Below are positions 9,860 through 20,700 of a stretch of DNA of 53,550 nt, piece by piece. Under the pieces are notes generated by a model that made no database searches, was not told the origin of the DNA, and worked only from the letters and a program-made list of their open reading frames with translations. How positions within the stretch are numbered: position 1 is the first letter of the stretch; the number at the start of each line of letters is the position of its first letter. Location: contig GG745345.1 of assembly GCA_000151295.1 (NCBI GenBank), positions 344,158 to 397,707 on the forward strand. The letters are read 5' to 3'. Origin of the DNA: Allomyces macrogynus ATCC 38327 (Eukaryota; Blastocladiomycota; Blastocladiomycetes; Blastocladiales; Blastocladiaceae). A program made the position numbers and the translations under genes.

Positions 9860-12474
9860 ATGCACCGCAACGCTCGCCCGGCCCCCGTCCCGCCGCCCGC
9901 AGGTCCCGCAGCACCCGTGCCCGTTCGTCACGCCGCGCCTGCGGCCGCCAACGGCACCGGCACCAACGGCACCGTCGCGTGGGACGACTTTATCCCGCAC
10001 CGCGTCGGAGTGGTGCGTGCCGGACGCGGGAAAGTGGCGTTACCCACCCGCACGGGCCGCGTCGATCCGAAACGTACGCACTCCCCCATCCACCCCGCGA
10101 TTCGCGTACGATGCATGCTGATGACCGAGAAAAATAGACCATGTCGAGCCGCTCGCGATTGTCGGCCACGGGATGGGTCCGCACAAGGACGCACCAGTGT
10201 CGCCGACGAAACCGCCGCGGACGCCGTTACCGCCGGTCGTCCGAGTGCCGTCGCCGACGCGCGGCGCGTTTGATTTGGGTGGGCGGAAACTGATTTTCGT
10301 GTTGGGTGGGCCGGGCAGGTACGCGTCTGCGAGAATGGGTGAGGTGAGAGGAATAGGTGCTGACGCGATGGTGTGTATAGCGGCAAGGGCACGCAGTGTG
10401 CGCGGATTGCGGTTGAGCTCAACTTGACGCACCTGAGTGCCGGCGACCTGTTGCGTGCCGAAGTCGCGCGCGGGACGCCGTTGGGCGCCGAGCTGAATAA
10501 GTTGATGGCCGAGGGACAGCTCGTGCCGATGGTACCTACCGCCGCGCGACCCATTTCCGACCCAAACGACCGCAAAATAATCCCGTGCGCACTGAGTAGG
10601 CCGTCACCATCGACCTCCTCCGGTCCGCCATGTCGGCCTCCCCCAATTCCGCGGGCTTCCTGATCGACGGTTTCCCGCGCGAACTCGACCAAGGGCTGGC
10701 CTTTGAATCCGCGCTCTCGCTGACCCCCGACGCGGTGCTCTTCTTCGACTGCCCCCTTCCCGTGCTCGAGCAGCGGCTGCTCAAGCGCGGCGAAACGTCC
10801 GGCCGCGCCGACGATAATCTGGCCTCGATCCAAAAGCGGTTCCGCACGTTTGAGACGCAGAGCATGCCGGTCGTGCTGCACTACAAGGCGCAGGGCAAAG
10901 TCGTGTGGGTCTCGTCGGCGCATGCTGTGGACACGGTTTACGCGATGACCCGCGGGATGCTGATGCAGCGGTTCCCGCAGTGGATCCCGGAGCCCGGGCT
11001 GAAGCTGGATGGGCGGCCGTTAGTGTTTGTGCTCGGTACGTTCTCTCTTGTCCATGCGAGGCGCATGCTCCCAAGTTGACGTTGTTTGGCTAGGCGGGCC
11101 CGGGTCCGGCAAGGGTACGCAATGCGCGATCATTCGCGAGCAGTACTGTTTGAGCCACCTGTCGGTCGGCGACTTGCTGCGCGCCGAAGTGTCCTCGGGC
11201 AGCGATTTAGGCACGACGATCAATGGGTACATCAAGGACGGCCAAATCGTGCCGATGGAAGTAACGCTGCGGCTCGTCAAGCAGGCAATTGACCGCGACG
11301 TGTCCGGGTCGCACGGGTTCCTGATTGACGGGTTCCCGCGCGAGATTGGGCAGGCGGTGGATTGGGAACGCAAGGTACACTACACCCTTGGCGGCACCGT
11401 TGCTTCCGAACCCAGCAACTCACCCGACGTTGTGTGGGTAGATGTGTATCCCGAGCCTCGTCCTGTTCTACGACTGCCCACTGTCGCTGCTCGAGCAGCG
11501 GCTGCTGAAGCGCGGCGAGACGTCTGGCCGCGCCGACGATAACCTCGAGTCGATCAAGAAGCGGTTCCGCACGTTTCAGGAGACGTCGATGCCCGTTGTC
11601 GAGTACTACAAGGCGCTCGGGAAAGTGGCCGAGATTTCGTCCGACGCGACGGTGGCCGAGGTGTTGCACAAGACGCAGGACGCGTTGGCGCAGTATTTGC
11701 CGCAGCTGAAGCCACTCAGGTTCAAGAATGTCGTGTTTGTCCTGGGCGGGCCGGGATGGTACGTTTGATTGCGGGGAAGGGGTGGAGAGAAGGGCAAGGG
11801 CTGATCGTGGGCGATTTGTAGTGGGAAGGGCACGCAGTGTGCACAGCTGGTCGAGAAACTGCGGTACGTGCACTTGTCGACGGGCGACCTGCTGCGCGCC
11901 GAGGTCGCGGCCGGGTCGGCGATTGGCAAGCAGGCCGAGGCGATTATGAAGGACGGCGGGATGGTGCCTATGGTACGACATGCGCGCTGGATTGAGGTGC
12001 GGTGGGACGCGCGACGCTCACATTGGAGCGGTGGAGTAGGACATGATCCGGTCGCTGTTGCTGCAAGCAATGCGCGCAAAGCCCGACGCGCCGGGGTACT
12101 TGGTCGACGGGTACCCGCGTACGCTCGAGCAGGCCAAGGATATAGTTTTGGTACGCCCTACATCCCGTCATCTCTCCTCTCTACCCGACCCCCAACTCAC
12201 CCACCTCCCTATGCAGCTCGTCCCACCAGCTCACGTCCTCTACTTCTCGTGCGCGCCCGACACGCTTGTCGCACGGCTACTCAAGCGCGGTGAAACCTCT
12301 GGGCGTGCAGACGACAATGCCGAGTCGATTCGTAAGCGGATTGATACGTTCCAGGCGGCCACCGTACCCGTGGTCGAGTTCTTCGCGGCCAATGGCGTCT
12401 TGCGGGAAATCGATGCCGGGCGGGCGATTGACGCGATTACGCGCGACACGCTGGCCGTTTTTGGCGCGGCGTGA
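9860..12474 (+). CDS. Triple-domain AK1-type adenylate kinase, probably flagellar
   Basis: Adenylate kinases interconvert ATP+AMP and 2 ADP. After a low-complexity head, three complete ADK domains lie in tandem. Each has a P-loop ([30 protein letters not shown]), an NMP-binding helix ([30 protein letters not shown]), the DGFPRE/DGYPRT strand, and the short LID of the AK1 type ([14 protein letters not shown], present three times). Introns split the P-loop Ser/Cys codon in domains 1 and 3 and fall four residues earlier in domain 2. Splicing restores all three P-loops. A triplicated adenylate kinase is known from sea urchin sperm flagella, and the neighbouring CatSper-like gene suits a zoospore role. 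The end AVFGAA is an ordinary stop. Localisation is inferred. Confidence 0.92.
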
Positions 12475-13285
12475 ACCGGTGGGACGACTCAAGGAAGGGT
12501 GGGGAATATGACTTAGATGGGAATGCATGGGATGGCGGTGCATGGGCGGAGTAGAGAGCAGAGCGTGCTGACGGGAGGTCAGACATGCACCTCCAGAAGC
12601 AGGAGAACGTACTCTCCAGTCGCCTTGGCCTCATCGATCGTTCTGACTCGGGCACAATGCAAGGCAAGCGGAACAGTGCGACGCGTGCGAGAGTCTGACG
12701 CAAACACACGTGCAGACTGATCCACATCATCGACGTTTCTTTTTCGCTTTTTGTTTTCGACATTTTCACCCTGCCCATAACACACGCCCAAGTCACAACG
12801 CAGCTCCTTCGCGCCTCACCATCGCGAACGACGCAGCGACGCGCTGCGACACACGGGTGCTTCGCGCGCCAACGGCGATGGCGTGCTCGAACGATGGTGC
12901 AAGGCGACCACTCCATGGCGCCATCCGGACCAACCTGACAGCTTTCGCCGTGAAAACCACGGCCGACTACAGCCTCGAACAAGTGTCTCCGTCAGCACGT
13001 TTCCGTGCCGCTGGGACCTGACCCCAGCGTTCCGGTTCAAGGCCGCGCTCGACGATGCACGCACCACCAACCAAACCGACGTGGAGCGAAGCCGTTCCAC
13101 GCCCGACATCATGGATGACTGCGCTGGTGCCAGGTCGCGACGAACCAGCCCGAGGCGCTGGATTGGATAAATACCAGCGAGGAACCCGCGCGTGCGCTGA
13201 GGGCATCCATCCACGACGACGACCGACGTCTCCGCTTGCCAAGTGCTTTACTCTTCTCGCCAGTACCAGTACTTGATTGATCGTC
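12475..13285. promoter_or_regulatory. MET2 promoter region
   Basis: About 810 bases without a recognised gene. It contains the palindromic word ATGGCGCCAT at 12914-12923 (inside CCATGGCGCCATCC), which recurs before the fRMsr/ADI1 pair, and a single CACGTG near 12707, the core bound by Cbf1 in yeast sulfur-gene promoters. A single hexamer is weak evidence. Confidence 0.4.
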
Positions 13286-14725
13286 ATGACGGCCGCCGCC
13301 ATCATGCTTGAATCCGACGCCGCGAACTCGACCTACACGGTCACCAAGCCGTCAACTCCAAACACGACCGTCGAGCCGGCCGTAACCGCGCTCGCCGAGC
13401 CCGAATCGGACTCTGCCTCCGCTGTCAACGTCGACGCGGCCGACCCGAACGCGCTCAACCCGTATATCCACCTCGTGCGCGACCAAAACATCACCACCAT
13501 TCCGTCCTTCACGCTCGAGTGCGGCGAGACGCTCACTCACGTCCCCGTCGCGTACAAGACATGGGGCACGCTCAACGCCGCCAAGGACAATGCGATTGTC
13601 GTCTGCCACGCGCTCTCCGGCTCCGCCGACGTCGCCGACTGGTGGGGTCCGCTTCTCGGCGCGCGCCGCGTCTTCGACCCGCGCCGGTGGTTCATTGTCT
13701 GCTGCAACGTGCTCGGTTCCCCGTACGGTTCGGCCTCGCCCGTGACCATCAACCCCGCCACGGGCACGCTCTACGGCGCGCACTTCCCGCGCGTGTCGGT
13801 GCGCGACGACGTGCGTCTGCACCGACGTGTCCTCGACCAACTGGGCGTCGCCTCCGTCGCGTTTGCGATTGGCGGGTCGATGGGCGGGATGCAGGTCCTC
13901 GAATGGGGCGCGCAGTTCGGTCCCGCCTACGTGCGCCACCTGGTCCCGATGGCCACGGCGGCCCGGCACTCGGCGTGGTGTATCGCCTGGGGCGAGGCCC
14001 AGCGGCAAGCGATTTTCGCGGACCCGGCGTACCATGCCGGCGAGTACTCGCAAGACAACCCGCCGCGCGCGGGCTTGGCGGCCGCGCGGATCCAGGCCAT
14101 GTTGACGTACCGCACGCGCGACTCGTTCCAGGCACGGTTTGCGCGGCGGTTTACCAAGGGCGCCGACCGTACACAGGGGGACTTGTCGGTCATGGGTGTG
14201 CCGCATAACGACGGTCTGGGCCATTTCGCACACGCGACGACGGGCAATAAGGTGACGCCGGGCGTGTTCTCGGCGCAGTCGTATTTGCGGTACCAAGGGG
14301 ATAAGTTTGTGCACCGGTTCGATGCGAATTGCTATGTGGCGATCACGCGCAAGCTCGACACGCATGATTTGGCCCGGCCCTACGACGAGGACGTGGATCC
14401 GGACGAGGCGTATACCGCGGCATTGCAGCGGTTGACGCAGCCGACGCTCGTGCTGGCCGTCGCGTCGGACGGGCTGTTTACGGTCGCCGAGCACGAGGAG
14501 TTGGTGGCCGCGTTGCCGAATGGCGAGTTGGGGGTGATTGCGTCGCCCGATGGGCACGACGGGTTCTTGCTCGAGTTTGACCAGGTCGGTCACGCCGTCG
14601 ATGAGTTTATGCGCCGTGTCGCGCCAGAGTACTTTGCCGACGATCTCGACGGTGCGAGTGAGAGTGAAGTGGCAGCACCGACCGAGTCGAGCACGTTTGG
14701 CGAGGTCGACTTGACCGCATGGTAG
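13286..14725 (+). CDS. MET2: Homoserine O-acetyltransferase
   Basis: This enzyme acetylates homoserine with acetyl-CoA, the first committed step to homocysteine and methionine in fungi. It is an alpha/beta hydrolase-fold protein of 479 residues in a single exon. The oxyanion region reads VVCHALSGSADVADWW, the nucleophile Ser sits in the elbow GGSMGGMQ, and the other catalytic residues are the Asp in VASDGLF and the His in SPDGHDGFLLEFDQ. Further family signatures are VCCNVLGSPYGSASP and DANCYVAITRKLDTHD. I place the start at the ATG at 13286 (MTAAAIMLESD); the next ATG is at 13304. The first 70 residues are Ser/Thr/Ala-rich. It points at ADI1, with convergent 3' ends, and belongs to a run of three methionine-linked genes. 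Confidence 0.93.
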   Translation: MTAAAIMLESDAANSTYTVTKPSTPNTTVEPAVTALAEPESDSASAVNVDAADPNALNPYIHLVRDQNITTIPSFTLECGETLTHVPVAYKTWGTLNAAKDNAIVVCHALSGSADVADWWGPLLGARRVFDPRRWFIVCCNVLGSPYGSASPVTINPATGTLYGAHFPRVSVRDDVRLHRRVLDQLGVASVAFAIGGSMGGMQVLEWGAQFGPAYVRHLVPMATAARHSAWCIAWGEAQRQAIFADPAYHAGEYSQDNPPRAGLAAARIQAMLTYRTRDSFQARFARRFTKGADRTQGDLSVMGVPHNDGLGHFAHATTGNKVTPGVFSAQSYLRYQGDKFVHRFDANCYVAITRKLDTHDLARPYDEDVDPDEAYTAALQRLTQPTLVLAVASDGLFTVAEHEELVAALPNGELGVIASPDGHDGFLLEFDQVGHAVDEFMRRVAPEYFADDLDGASESEVAAPTESSTFGEVDLTAW

Positions 14726-15318
14726 TGTGGCCGTGCTGGATTGCGGTTTGGCGTGTGCGCACAGGTTTGCTTTGATTCCTCTTTCCTCCCTTGTGTACAT
14801 AACTCGTGTTTCCCCTCGTGGCGATTTTTGTGAGAATACCAATAACAACAACTGGGTCTTTTGTGGAATTATGAATCTGGTGTGGTCGAAACAAACGGAG
14901 GACGGCAGGATCAGACACGAGTGGGCAGGCTGTTGGCGAGAGCAATCAGATCGCGCCCGTCACTTTTCGTTGAACGCACGGCCCGGTGATGAACGCGGTC
15001 GTGGTGTTAATCTGTTGCGTCGCGCCGGAATTGTTTGAGGAGGAGTTGGACGAGGAGGGGGGCGGCGAGGTGGTGGAGGCAGCGGGCGCTATGTCGGACG
15101 AGGGGGTACTGGCAGCAGACCAGATGTTGAACGCTTGGTAAATCGCAGACGGTGGAGAAGCAGCGCATCGCTGTCCTTGTGCGCTTCATCCAGTCGCGAG
15201 TCGAGCAGGACACAAGGATCGCAACACTCGTGTTCTTGTCCTCTCGCTCCCAGTTCATCGACAAGAAATGGATCGCAATTCAACAGACATCGTGTTGAGC
15301 AAGACGCACAACCACCAC
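14726..15318. other. Intergenic, convergent 3' ends of MET2 and ADI1
   Basis: About 590 bases between two convergent stop codons. No gene or structured RNA recognised. Confidence 0.45.
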
Positions 15319-15953
15319 CTAGTGGCTCGCGGGCGCAATCGTAGCAAGGTACTCGGCGCGCGACGGCACCTTGTCGGTGGCCGGAATCGAGCGTGAGAGC
15401 GGCGTCCACTTGGGCTCCTGTTGCATCGACGACGTGGTGAGCGGCCAGTCCACACCAAAAACCATCAAACACGACACGCGCAGCAACGTACATCCTTGAA
15501 CAACCGCATCGCCTCGATATAATTCTTCTCGTCGGTCGTGAACCGGTGGTAAATGCCGGCCGGCAACACCAACAAGTCGCCCGCCTGGACGGCAACACGA
15601 ACCCACCGGTCCTTGTCGTCGCGCACGTCAAAGAACCCGGACCCGCCCAGGATATACCGAATTTCCTCGTCCTCGTGCAGGTGTTCGTCAAAGAAGGACT
15701 TGATCTTGGTCTCGTACTCGGGCAAGCGGCCGGGGGCCACACAGATCTGGTCGCGGTTCTTGTACCCGCGCTCGGCCGAGATGCGGTCAATTTCGGTCAG
15801 GTGCGCACGGCCGTCGGCGGCAATGGGCACGCGCCAGTAGAGCACGCCGGTCGTGGCGAGGTCGCGCTCGGTGAGGTCGGCGTGGCCAGGGAGGACGTGC
15901 GGCGCGCGCGGGTCGGTGGTCGTGTCGTTGTCGTAGTAGTAGATGCGGACCAT
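15319..15953 (-). CDS. ADI1: Acireductone dioxygenase (ARD), methionine salvage
   Basis: ARD oxidises the acireductone formed from methylthioadenosine to the keto acid precursor of methionine. It is a metal-binding cupin. Two exons (15953-15492 and 15417-15319) give 186 residues. The metal ligands lie in HLHEDEEIRYILGGSGFFD (two His and the Glu), with a fourth His in PAGIYHRFT. The N terminus MVRIYYYDND is the first ATG of the conserved protein, and the C-terminal exon EPKWTPLSR is the usual ARD end. Length is near that of the family (about 180 aa). Its promoter is shared head to head with the fRMsr gene 600 bases away, which suggests coordinated expression. Confidence 0.94.
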
Positions 15954-16555
15954 GGTGCCGGTTGCTGCTGCTGGCGTGCTGCTGCTTGCGGGGAGTGTCG
16001 AGCGTGCCGAGCGTGCCAAGCGCAAGGAGAGAGAGAGAAGCACGAAGCTGTGGTCGATCGAAACGAGATGGCTGGCGGCGCTGGGCGCAGTGAGGAAGTG
16101 GCGTGGTCGGAAGCCTAGGGCTCGCCACTCAGTGACGTGGATGCATGTCGCATGGCGTCAGGCGACGCTTGCCCCACGATCGGGAAAACTCCCTGCGTTG
16201 GCAGGGGACCGCCGATGGCACGCAGTCGCGCCATGGGGCCGGCAACGCAATGGCGCCATCGTCCCTGGATCTTGCACCATCGCACCGGCCGTCGTGGTCA
16301 ACGTGCCCGCGCTTCCTGCCTACCACGAGCCCCCGGACCCAGAACACTTGCTGGAACATGTTCTCTCACCGACTGCTGCTGATATGATCCGCGGCGCGTG
16401 CTGGTGGCGCCGCGGTCGATGAGCGGTGACAAGGCCAAGGAGAGAACTGGACTACAAATTCGACCCCCCGCGTCCCTGTTCTCTACCCACTCTCCCCTCG
16501 CTCGTGGACCAAGTCAACCTAAACGACACCAGCAACCTGCGCTTTCTCCACCACC
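15954..16555. promoter_or_regulatory. Bidirectional promoter of ADI1 and the fRMsr gene
   Basis: This 602-base divergent region has no gene of its own. It carries ATGGCGCCAT at 16250-16259, the same 10-base palindrome found before MET2, with other ATGGC words close by (16152, 16215, 16232). A pyrimidine-rich stretch (16500-16550) precedes the fRMsr start. Confidence 0.5.
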
Positions 16556-17223
16556 ATGCGCGCCCTCCCCGCCACGACCGCCGCGCCGACCGCGCCCAAG
16601 TCCCAATTCTACGCCGACCTCGCACAACAAGCGGCCGCCCTGATCGAGGGGGAGCGCAACTGGGTCACCAACACGGCCAATGTCTCTGCGCTCGTCTACC
16701 ACGCTCTGCGCGACCGCGACCTGGCCGTCCGTGGCCAAGAGACCATCGCCAAGACCGGCACCGTCAATTGGGTCGGTTTTTACGTCAAGGATAAGGCCGC
16801 ACCGCCCGCGAAGAAGGGGGTCGCGGGGGTGCCGTTGACGCTGGGGCCGTTCCAGGGAAAAGTAAGCACGAGTTTCCTTCCTATTGAGTCGGTGTGACGA
16901 GAAGACTGACAATAGCGGGTCCTGAACAGATTGCCTGCACCAAGATCCCACCGGGCAAGGGCGTCTGCGGTGCCGCCGCCGCGCGCGCCGAATCGGTCGT
17001 GGTCGAGGACGTGCATGACTTCCCGGGTCATATCGCGTGCGACGCGCTGACCAACTCCGAAGTTGTCGTCCCGCTCGTCCTGCCCACGTCGGGCCAAGTG
17101 ATTGGCGTGTTTGATCTCGACTGCGAGGCGCGCCATGGGTTCGACCATGACGATGCCCGTGGGCTCGAGAAGATCGCGCGCTTGGTCTTGGACGCGTGCG
17201 ACTGGACGCCGGTCCTGGCGTGA
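16556..17223 (+). CDS. Free methionine-R-sulfoxide reductase (GAF domain, fRMsr/MsrC)
   Basis: fRMsr reduces free methionine-R-sulfoxide back to methionine. Two exons (16556-16861 and 16930-17223) give 199 residues, almost all one GAF domain. The start MRALPATTAAP is followed by the helix QQAAALIEGERNWVTNTANV and the strand NWVGFYV. The conserved cysteines are present: IACTKIPPGKGVCG supplies two, and HIACDALTNSEVVVPL the third. The closing strand is VIGVFDLDCEARHGF. This is close in length to yeast YKG9/fRMsr (180 aa). The gene shares a promoter with ADI1 and is the third methionine-related gene in 4 kb. Confidence 0.93.
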
Positions 17224-17703
17224 GCAAGTGGGAGCGAGAAAAACCGTCAGTTTTGTGAGTTTTGGTCGTTGGTTGCGTTGAACGTTTGCAAAAAAAAAAA
17301 AATAGATATCCTCCTTCATGACTCTCTTCATGCACTTCTCGTTTGAGCAACGATTTCCGCTTCCTTTTCGTTTCCCGACCAACTCCAAACAGGCCCGAAC
17401 GGCAAGTGGAAACAACAAGCCGAGCCAGACCCCACCACACTACGACGAAGCAAAGACTCTGCAACAACGAAGTAACAGCAGACAGCACTGCAACCAAAAA
17501 TAAATACCCAAACAGGCCAAAAATACCAGCACTTGGGAGCCAGCAACAACGAGCGACAGCAAATGAGCGCGCGTGCGCAAGAGAGATGCACGCGATGGGG
17601 GATCAAAATCGGCACAACAGCAAAAAAAAGACTAGCACAAAAAAACAAGCACAGCCGAAAAACAACACAACAAAACCAAACCAAACCCTGTCCGCCCTCC
17701 CAC
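17224..17703. other. Intergenic, convergent 3' ends
   Basis: About 480 A-rich bases between the fRMsr and Ras exchange factor stop codons, with an A13 run around 17290 and many AAC/AAA words. It probably holds both 3' UTRs. No gene recognised. Confidence 0.45.
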
Positions 17704-20700
17704 TTACTCGGCCGGCACAGGTCGCGGCCGCGGCAACGACGTGGTCGTGCCCGGTGCGGGCGACGGTGCGGGCCCTCCCACGAGTGGTCCACCAACACTG
17801 CGGCGGTTCGACGGCTCGTACAGGAACGACCGGCGCTCGAGCTCGGCCATGGGCAGGACCTCGTCCTCGACAGCGAGCAGCCGCCAGAAGAGGGACTCGC
17901 GCATCGGCCAGGCCGCGGTCGACGCGTAGGTCGGGCCCTCGAGGAACGCGCGGAATTGCTTGACGACCTTGGCCATGGTCTTGTACTCTGAAGATAAAAA
18001 CGGGGGGTTGAGTCAGTGACATGCGATCACGGCAATAAAACAGCGGGGAGTGAGGTAACAAAACGTACTCTGCCAGTTGACCAGCGTCGTCAAGTCCTGC
18101 TCCAAGTCAATCAACGGACTCCCCGTCGCCCTCGGATGCGCCGCAAACTGCGCGTCGTGGTACTGCGCGATCTCGTGCGCGAGCCGGCGGTACCGTTCCG
18201 CGCGTGCCCTTGCGGCCCGCACGGCCTTGGCCCTCGCCCTCCGTTTCCGCAACGCCTCATTCTCCATTTCGTCGTCCTCGGTCTCGTCCGACTCGGCGCC
18301 CGACTTTGCCGACCGCGACGCCATCGACGCGCGGTCCGGAATGATATCCGGCAACTCGTTGTTGAACAAGAGGTCTGACAAGTAAATCCCGATAAACGGC
18401 ACGCCCGTCGCGCAATCTTCCATGGCCGCCCTTAGGTCCTTGAAGTTGCGGAACGGCGACGTCAAGTCGACCAACTGCTGCAACGTCGCGCGCTTCTCGG
18501 CATGCACTTTCGCCCAGGTGCGTTTCAGCCGATCGACGTAGGGCGACTGCAAGCCGAGCGTGATGGCCATGAGCGTCGAGTAATTCGAGTAGGCCGCACA
18601 CTTGGCGGCGATCTTGATGAATTTCTCGATCGCGCGCGCACGCACGGCCACGTCCTCGGCCGACAAGATCTGCGACGTGACCCACTGGCAGGTCGTGTTG
18701 AACCGGTCAATCACTTCGCGCACGTTGCCGTGCCGCACATCCTCGTCCTCGTCCTCGTCCTCGTCGGTGTTCCGCCTTGCCATCGTCGCGCCAAACAACA
18801 TCCCGCGGGACCCGCTCCTCGCCAACGGGTGCCGGCCGACGGCAATCTCCAACAACTCGGTCCAATCGACGCGGCGCACGCGCACCTGCTCGACAATCGA
18901 CAGATGCTGTGCGACTTCCGACGACCGCACACGCAAGATCCACGGCATCGTGCCCGAATGAAATCCGAGTGCGCGGCCGAAATGCGCGGCCGGGCCCGCA
19001 GCGTGCGTGTAGGACTTGGCCATATCGTGCATCGCCTCGGACGCCATCGCCTGCATCATCGCATCCGTCACCCCCTTCTTCCCGTCCAATCCACGCAGCG
19101 CCGCGGGCAAGGGGGACGTGAGCATTGGCGGCGTCGACGACGCCGACGGCCGGTGCGCGGGCGGAGACGCGACTCCGCCGGCGGGCGGAGCGGAAACCGA
19201 AATGTCCGCGGCCGACTCGGTCTCGTACGACCGCACGCTCTCGGTGCGCGGCTTGAACACGTTCTTGATCTTATGCCGGAACGAGTCCTTGTGGTGGTGG
19301 TGGTAGTGGTGGTGGTGGTGGTGCGCATGGTGGAGGGTTGACGCGCCCATGATTGACGGCGCCTGGTGCACTGATCCCGCACCGGTCCCGGCCAACGTGC
19401 CGCCGTGCGACGTGCTCGACGACTGCGTCATGGACCGGTCGAGGGACAGGTGCGACGGCGCCGCGAGTCGCGCGGGGAGTGGCGAGACAGGGCGGTCCGC
19501 GAGCGGGCTCGTCATGGGGCTCGTCAGCGCCGACGAAGGTGTGGGCGGCGGCGGAACGGGGGACCGTACGCGCAAAATCGTGCCGTTGGCCACGTCCGCG
19601 AGTCGCAGTGAGGTCGGCTCGTGGTCGACATCTGCGACCACCGCCTTCGGGACCGCGGCGGGAGTCGCGACGAGCGGCGGCGAATGCGCGGCCAACGCGG
19701 CCGCAGCGACCGCGGGCGTGGGCGCCTCGGTCGCGGCCATCCGGTGCATCCAGGTCGTCGGCTCGTCGTCGTCCTCATCCTCCTCGTCCACGCGATCATA
19801 GTCGCCCATGATCGCCATGACCGACGCGGCGTCCCCCACAGCGGCACCGTTCGCGCGGTACATACTCGCGACGGCGGTCAGCGGCATCGCCGAGTCCCCG
19901 GACGTCGACTGGATCGAGACGCGCACGCCGGCGACGGGCGACGGGCACGCCGAGGTCCCGACGGCCGAATCGGTCCGCGCCGAGAGCGACCGGTGCAGTC
20001 GCGCGGCCATGGCCGGGTTCAAGTGCGCGGCGGGGTTCGTGACGTTCGGGTCCCCGCCCGAGTAGACGTCTGACGACGACGCTGTCGACGACGCGACCGA
20101 GGACGACCGGTTGAGCAGCGCCATATTCAGCCTCACGGACAGGGTGTGCGGCGGTGCGAGCCCGTCGGACTCGCCAGACCCGACGGACGTGGCCGTGCCC
20201 GTCGTGTTCGACCAGACACTCGACCGCATCTGTTGCCGCTTGGCGGCACCGCCCTCGAGGTGGTGTGTTGCAACATGGTGCGCGTTGATTTCGCCCGCGG
20301 GAAGAGCGGGGACGGGCGGGAGCGAGACGTTGATGACGGAGGGCGGCGGGGAAATATCGCTCGCGGCGGTGGTCGCAAACGAGAGCGCACCGCCGCCCGT
20401 CGACTCGGCGTCGTAACCCAAAGCGTTGACGGGATTGTACTTTTCCGAACAGCTGATCCAGAGCCGCTTGATGGCCTTGATCTGTCGCCGGTCCATGCCC
20501 GTGGCCATAAGCGCCGGCATGTGGGTCATGGTCTATGTCGGGGGAGGGACGGCGGGGTCAGTGATCCCGTCGGCCGAGCAAATCCACACCGTACTGTCCT
20601 GTACGCACCTTGAGCGCCTTGCCCATGTACCGCCGTAACGCCTTGTTATCAGCAAAGTCGTACTCGTAGTAGTTTTGGAACCTAGACGCCAACGCCCACC

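Noticed and set aside
13352..14851. 499-codon open frame on the minus strand opposite MET2
   Set aside because: Antisense shadow of MET2; the composition (RRH, GRR runs) follows codon bias of the real strand.
19296..19325. GTG-type microsatellite as a separate repeat element
   Set aside because: It lies inside the Ras exchange factor and encodes its His tract on the minus strand, so it is part of the gene.
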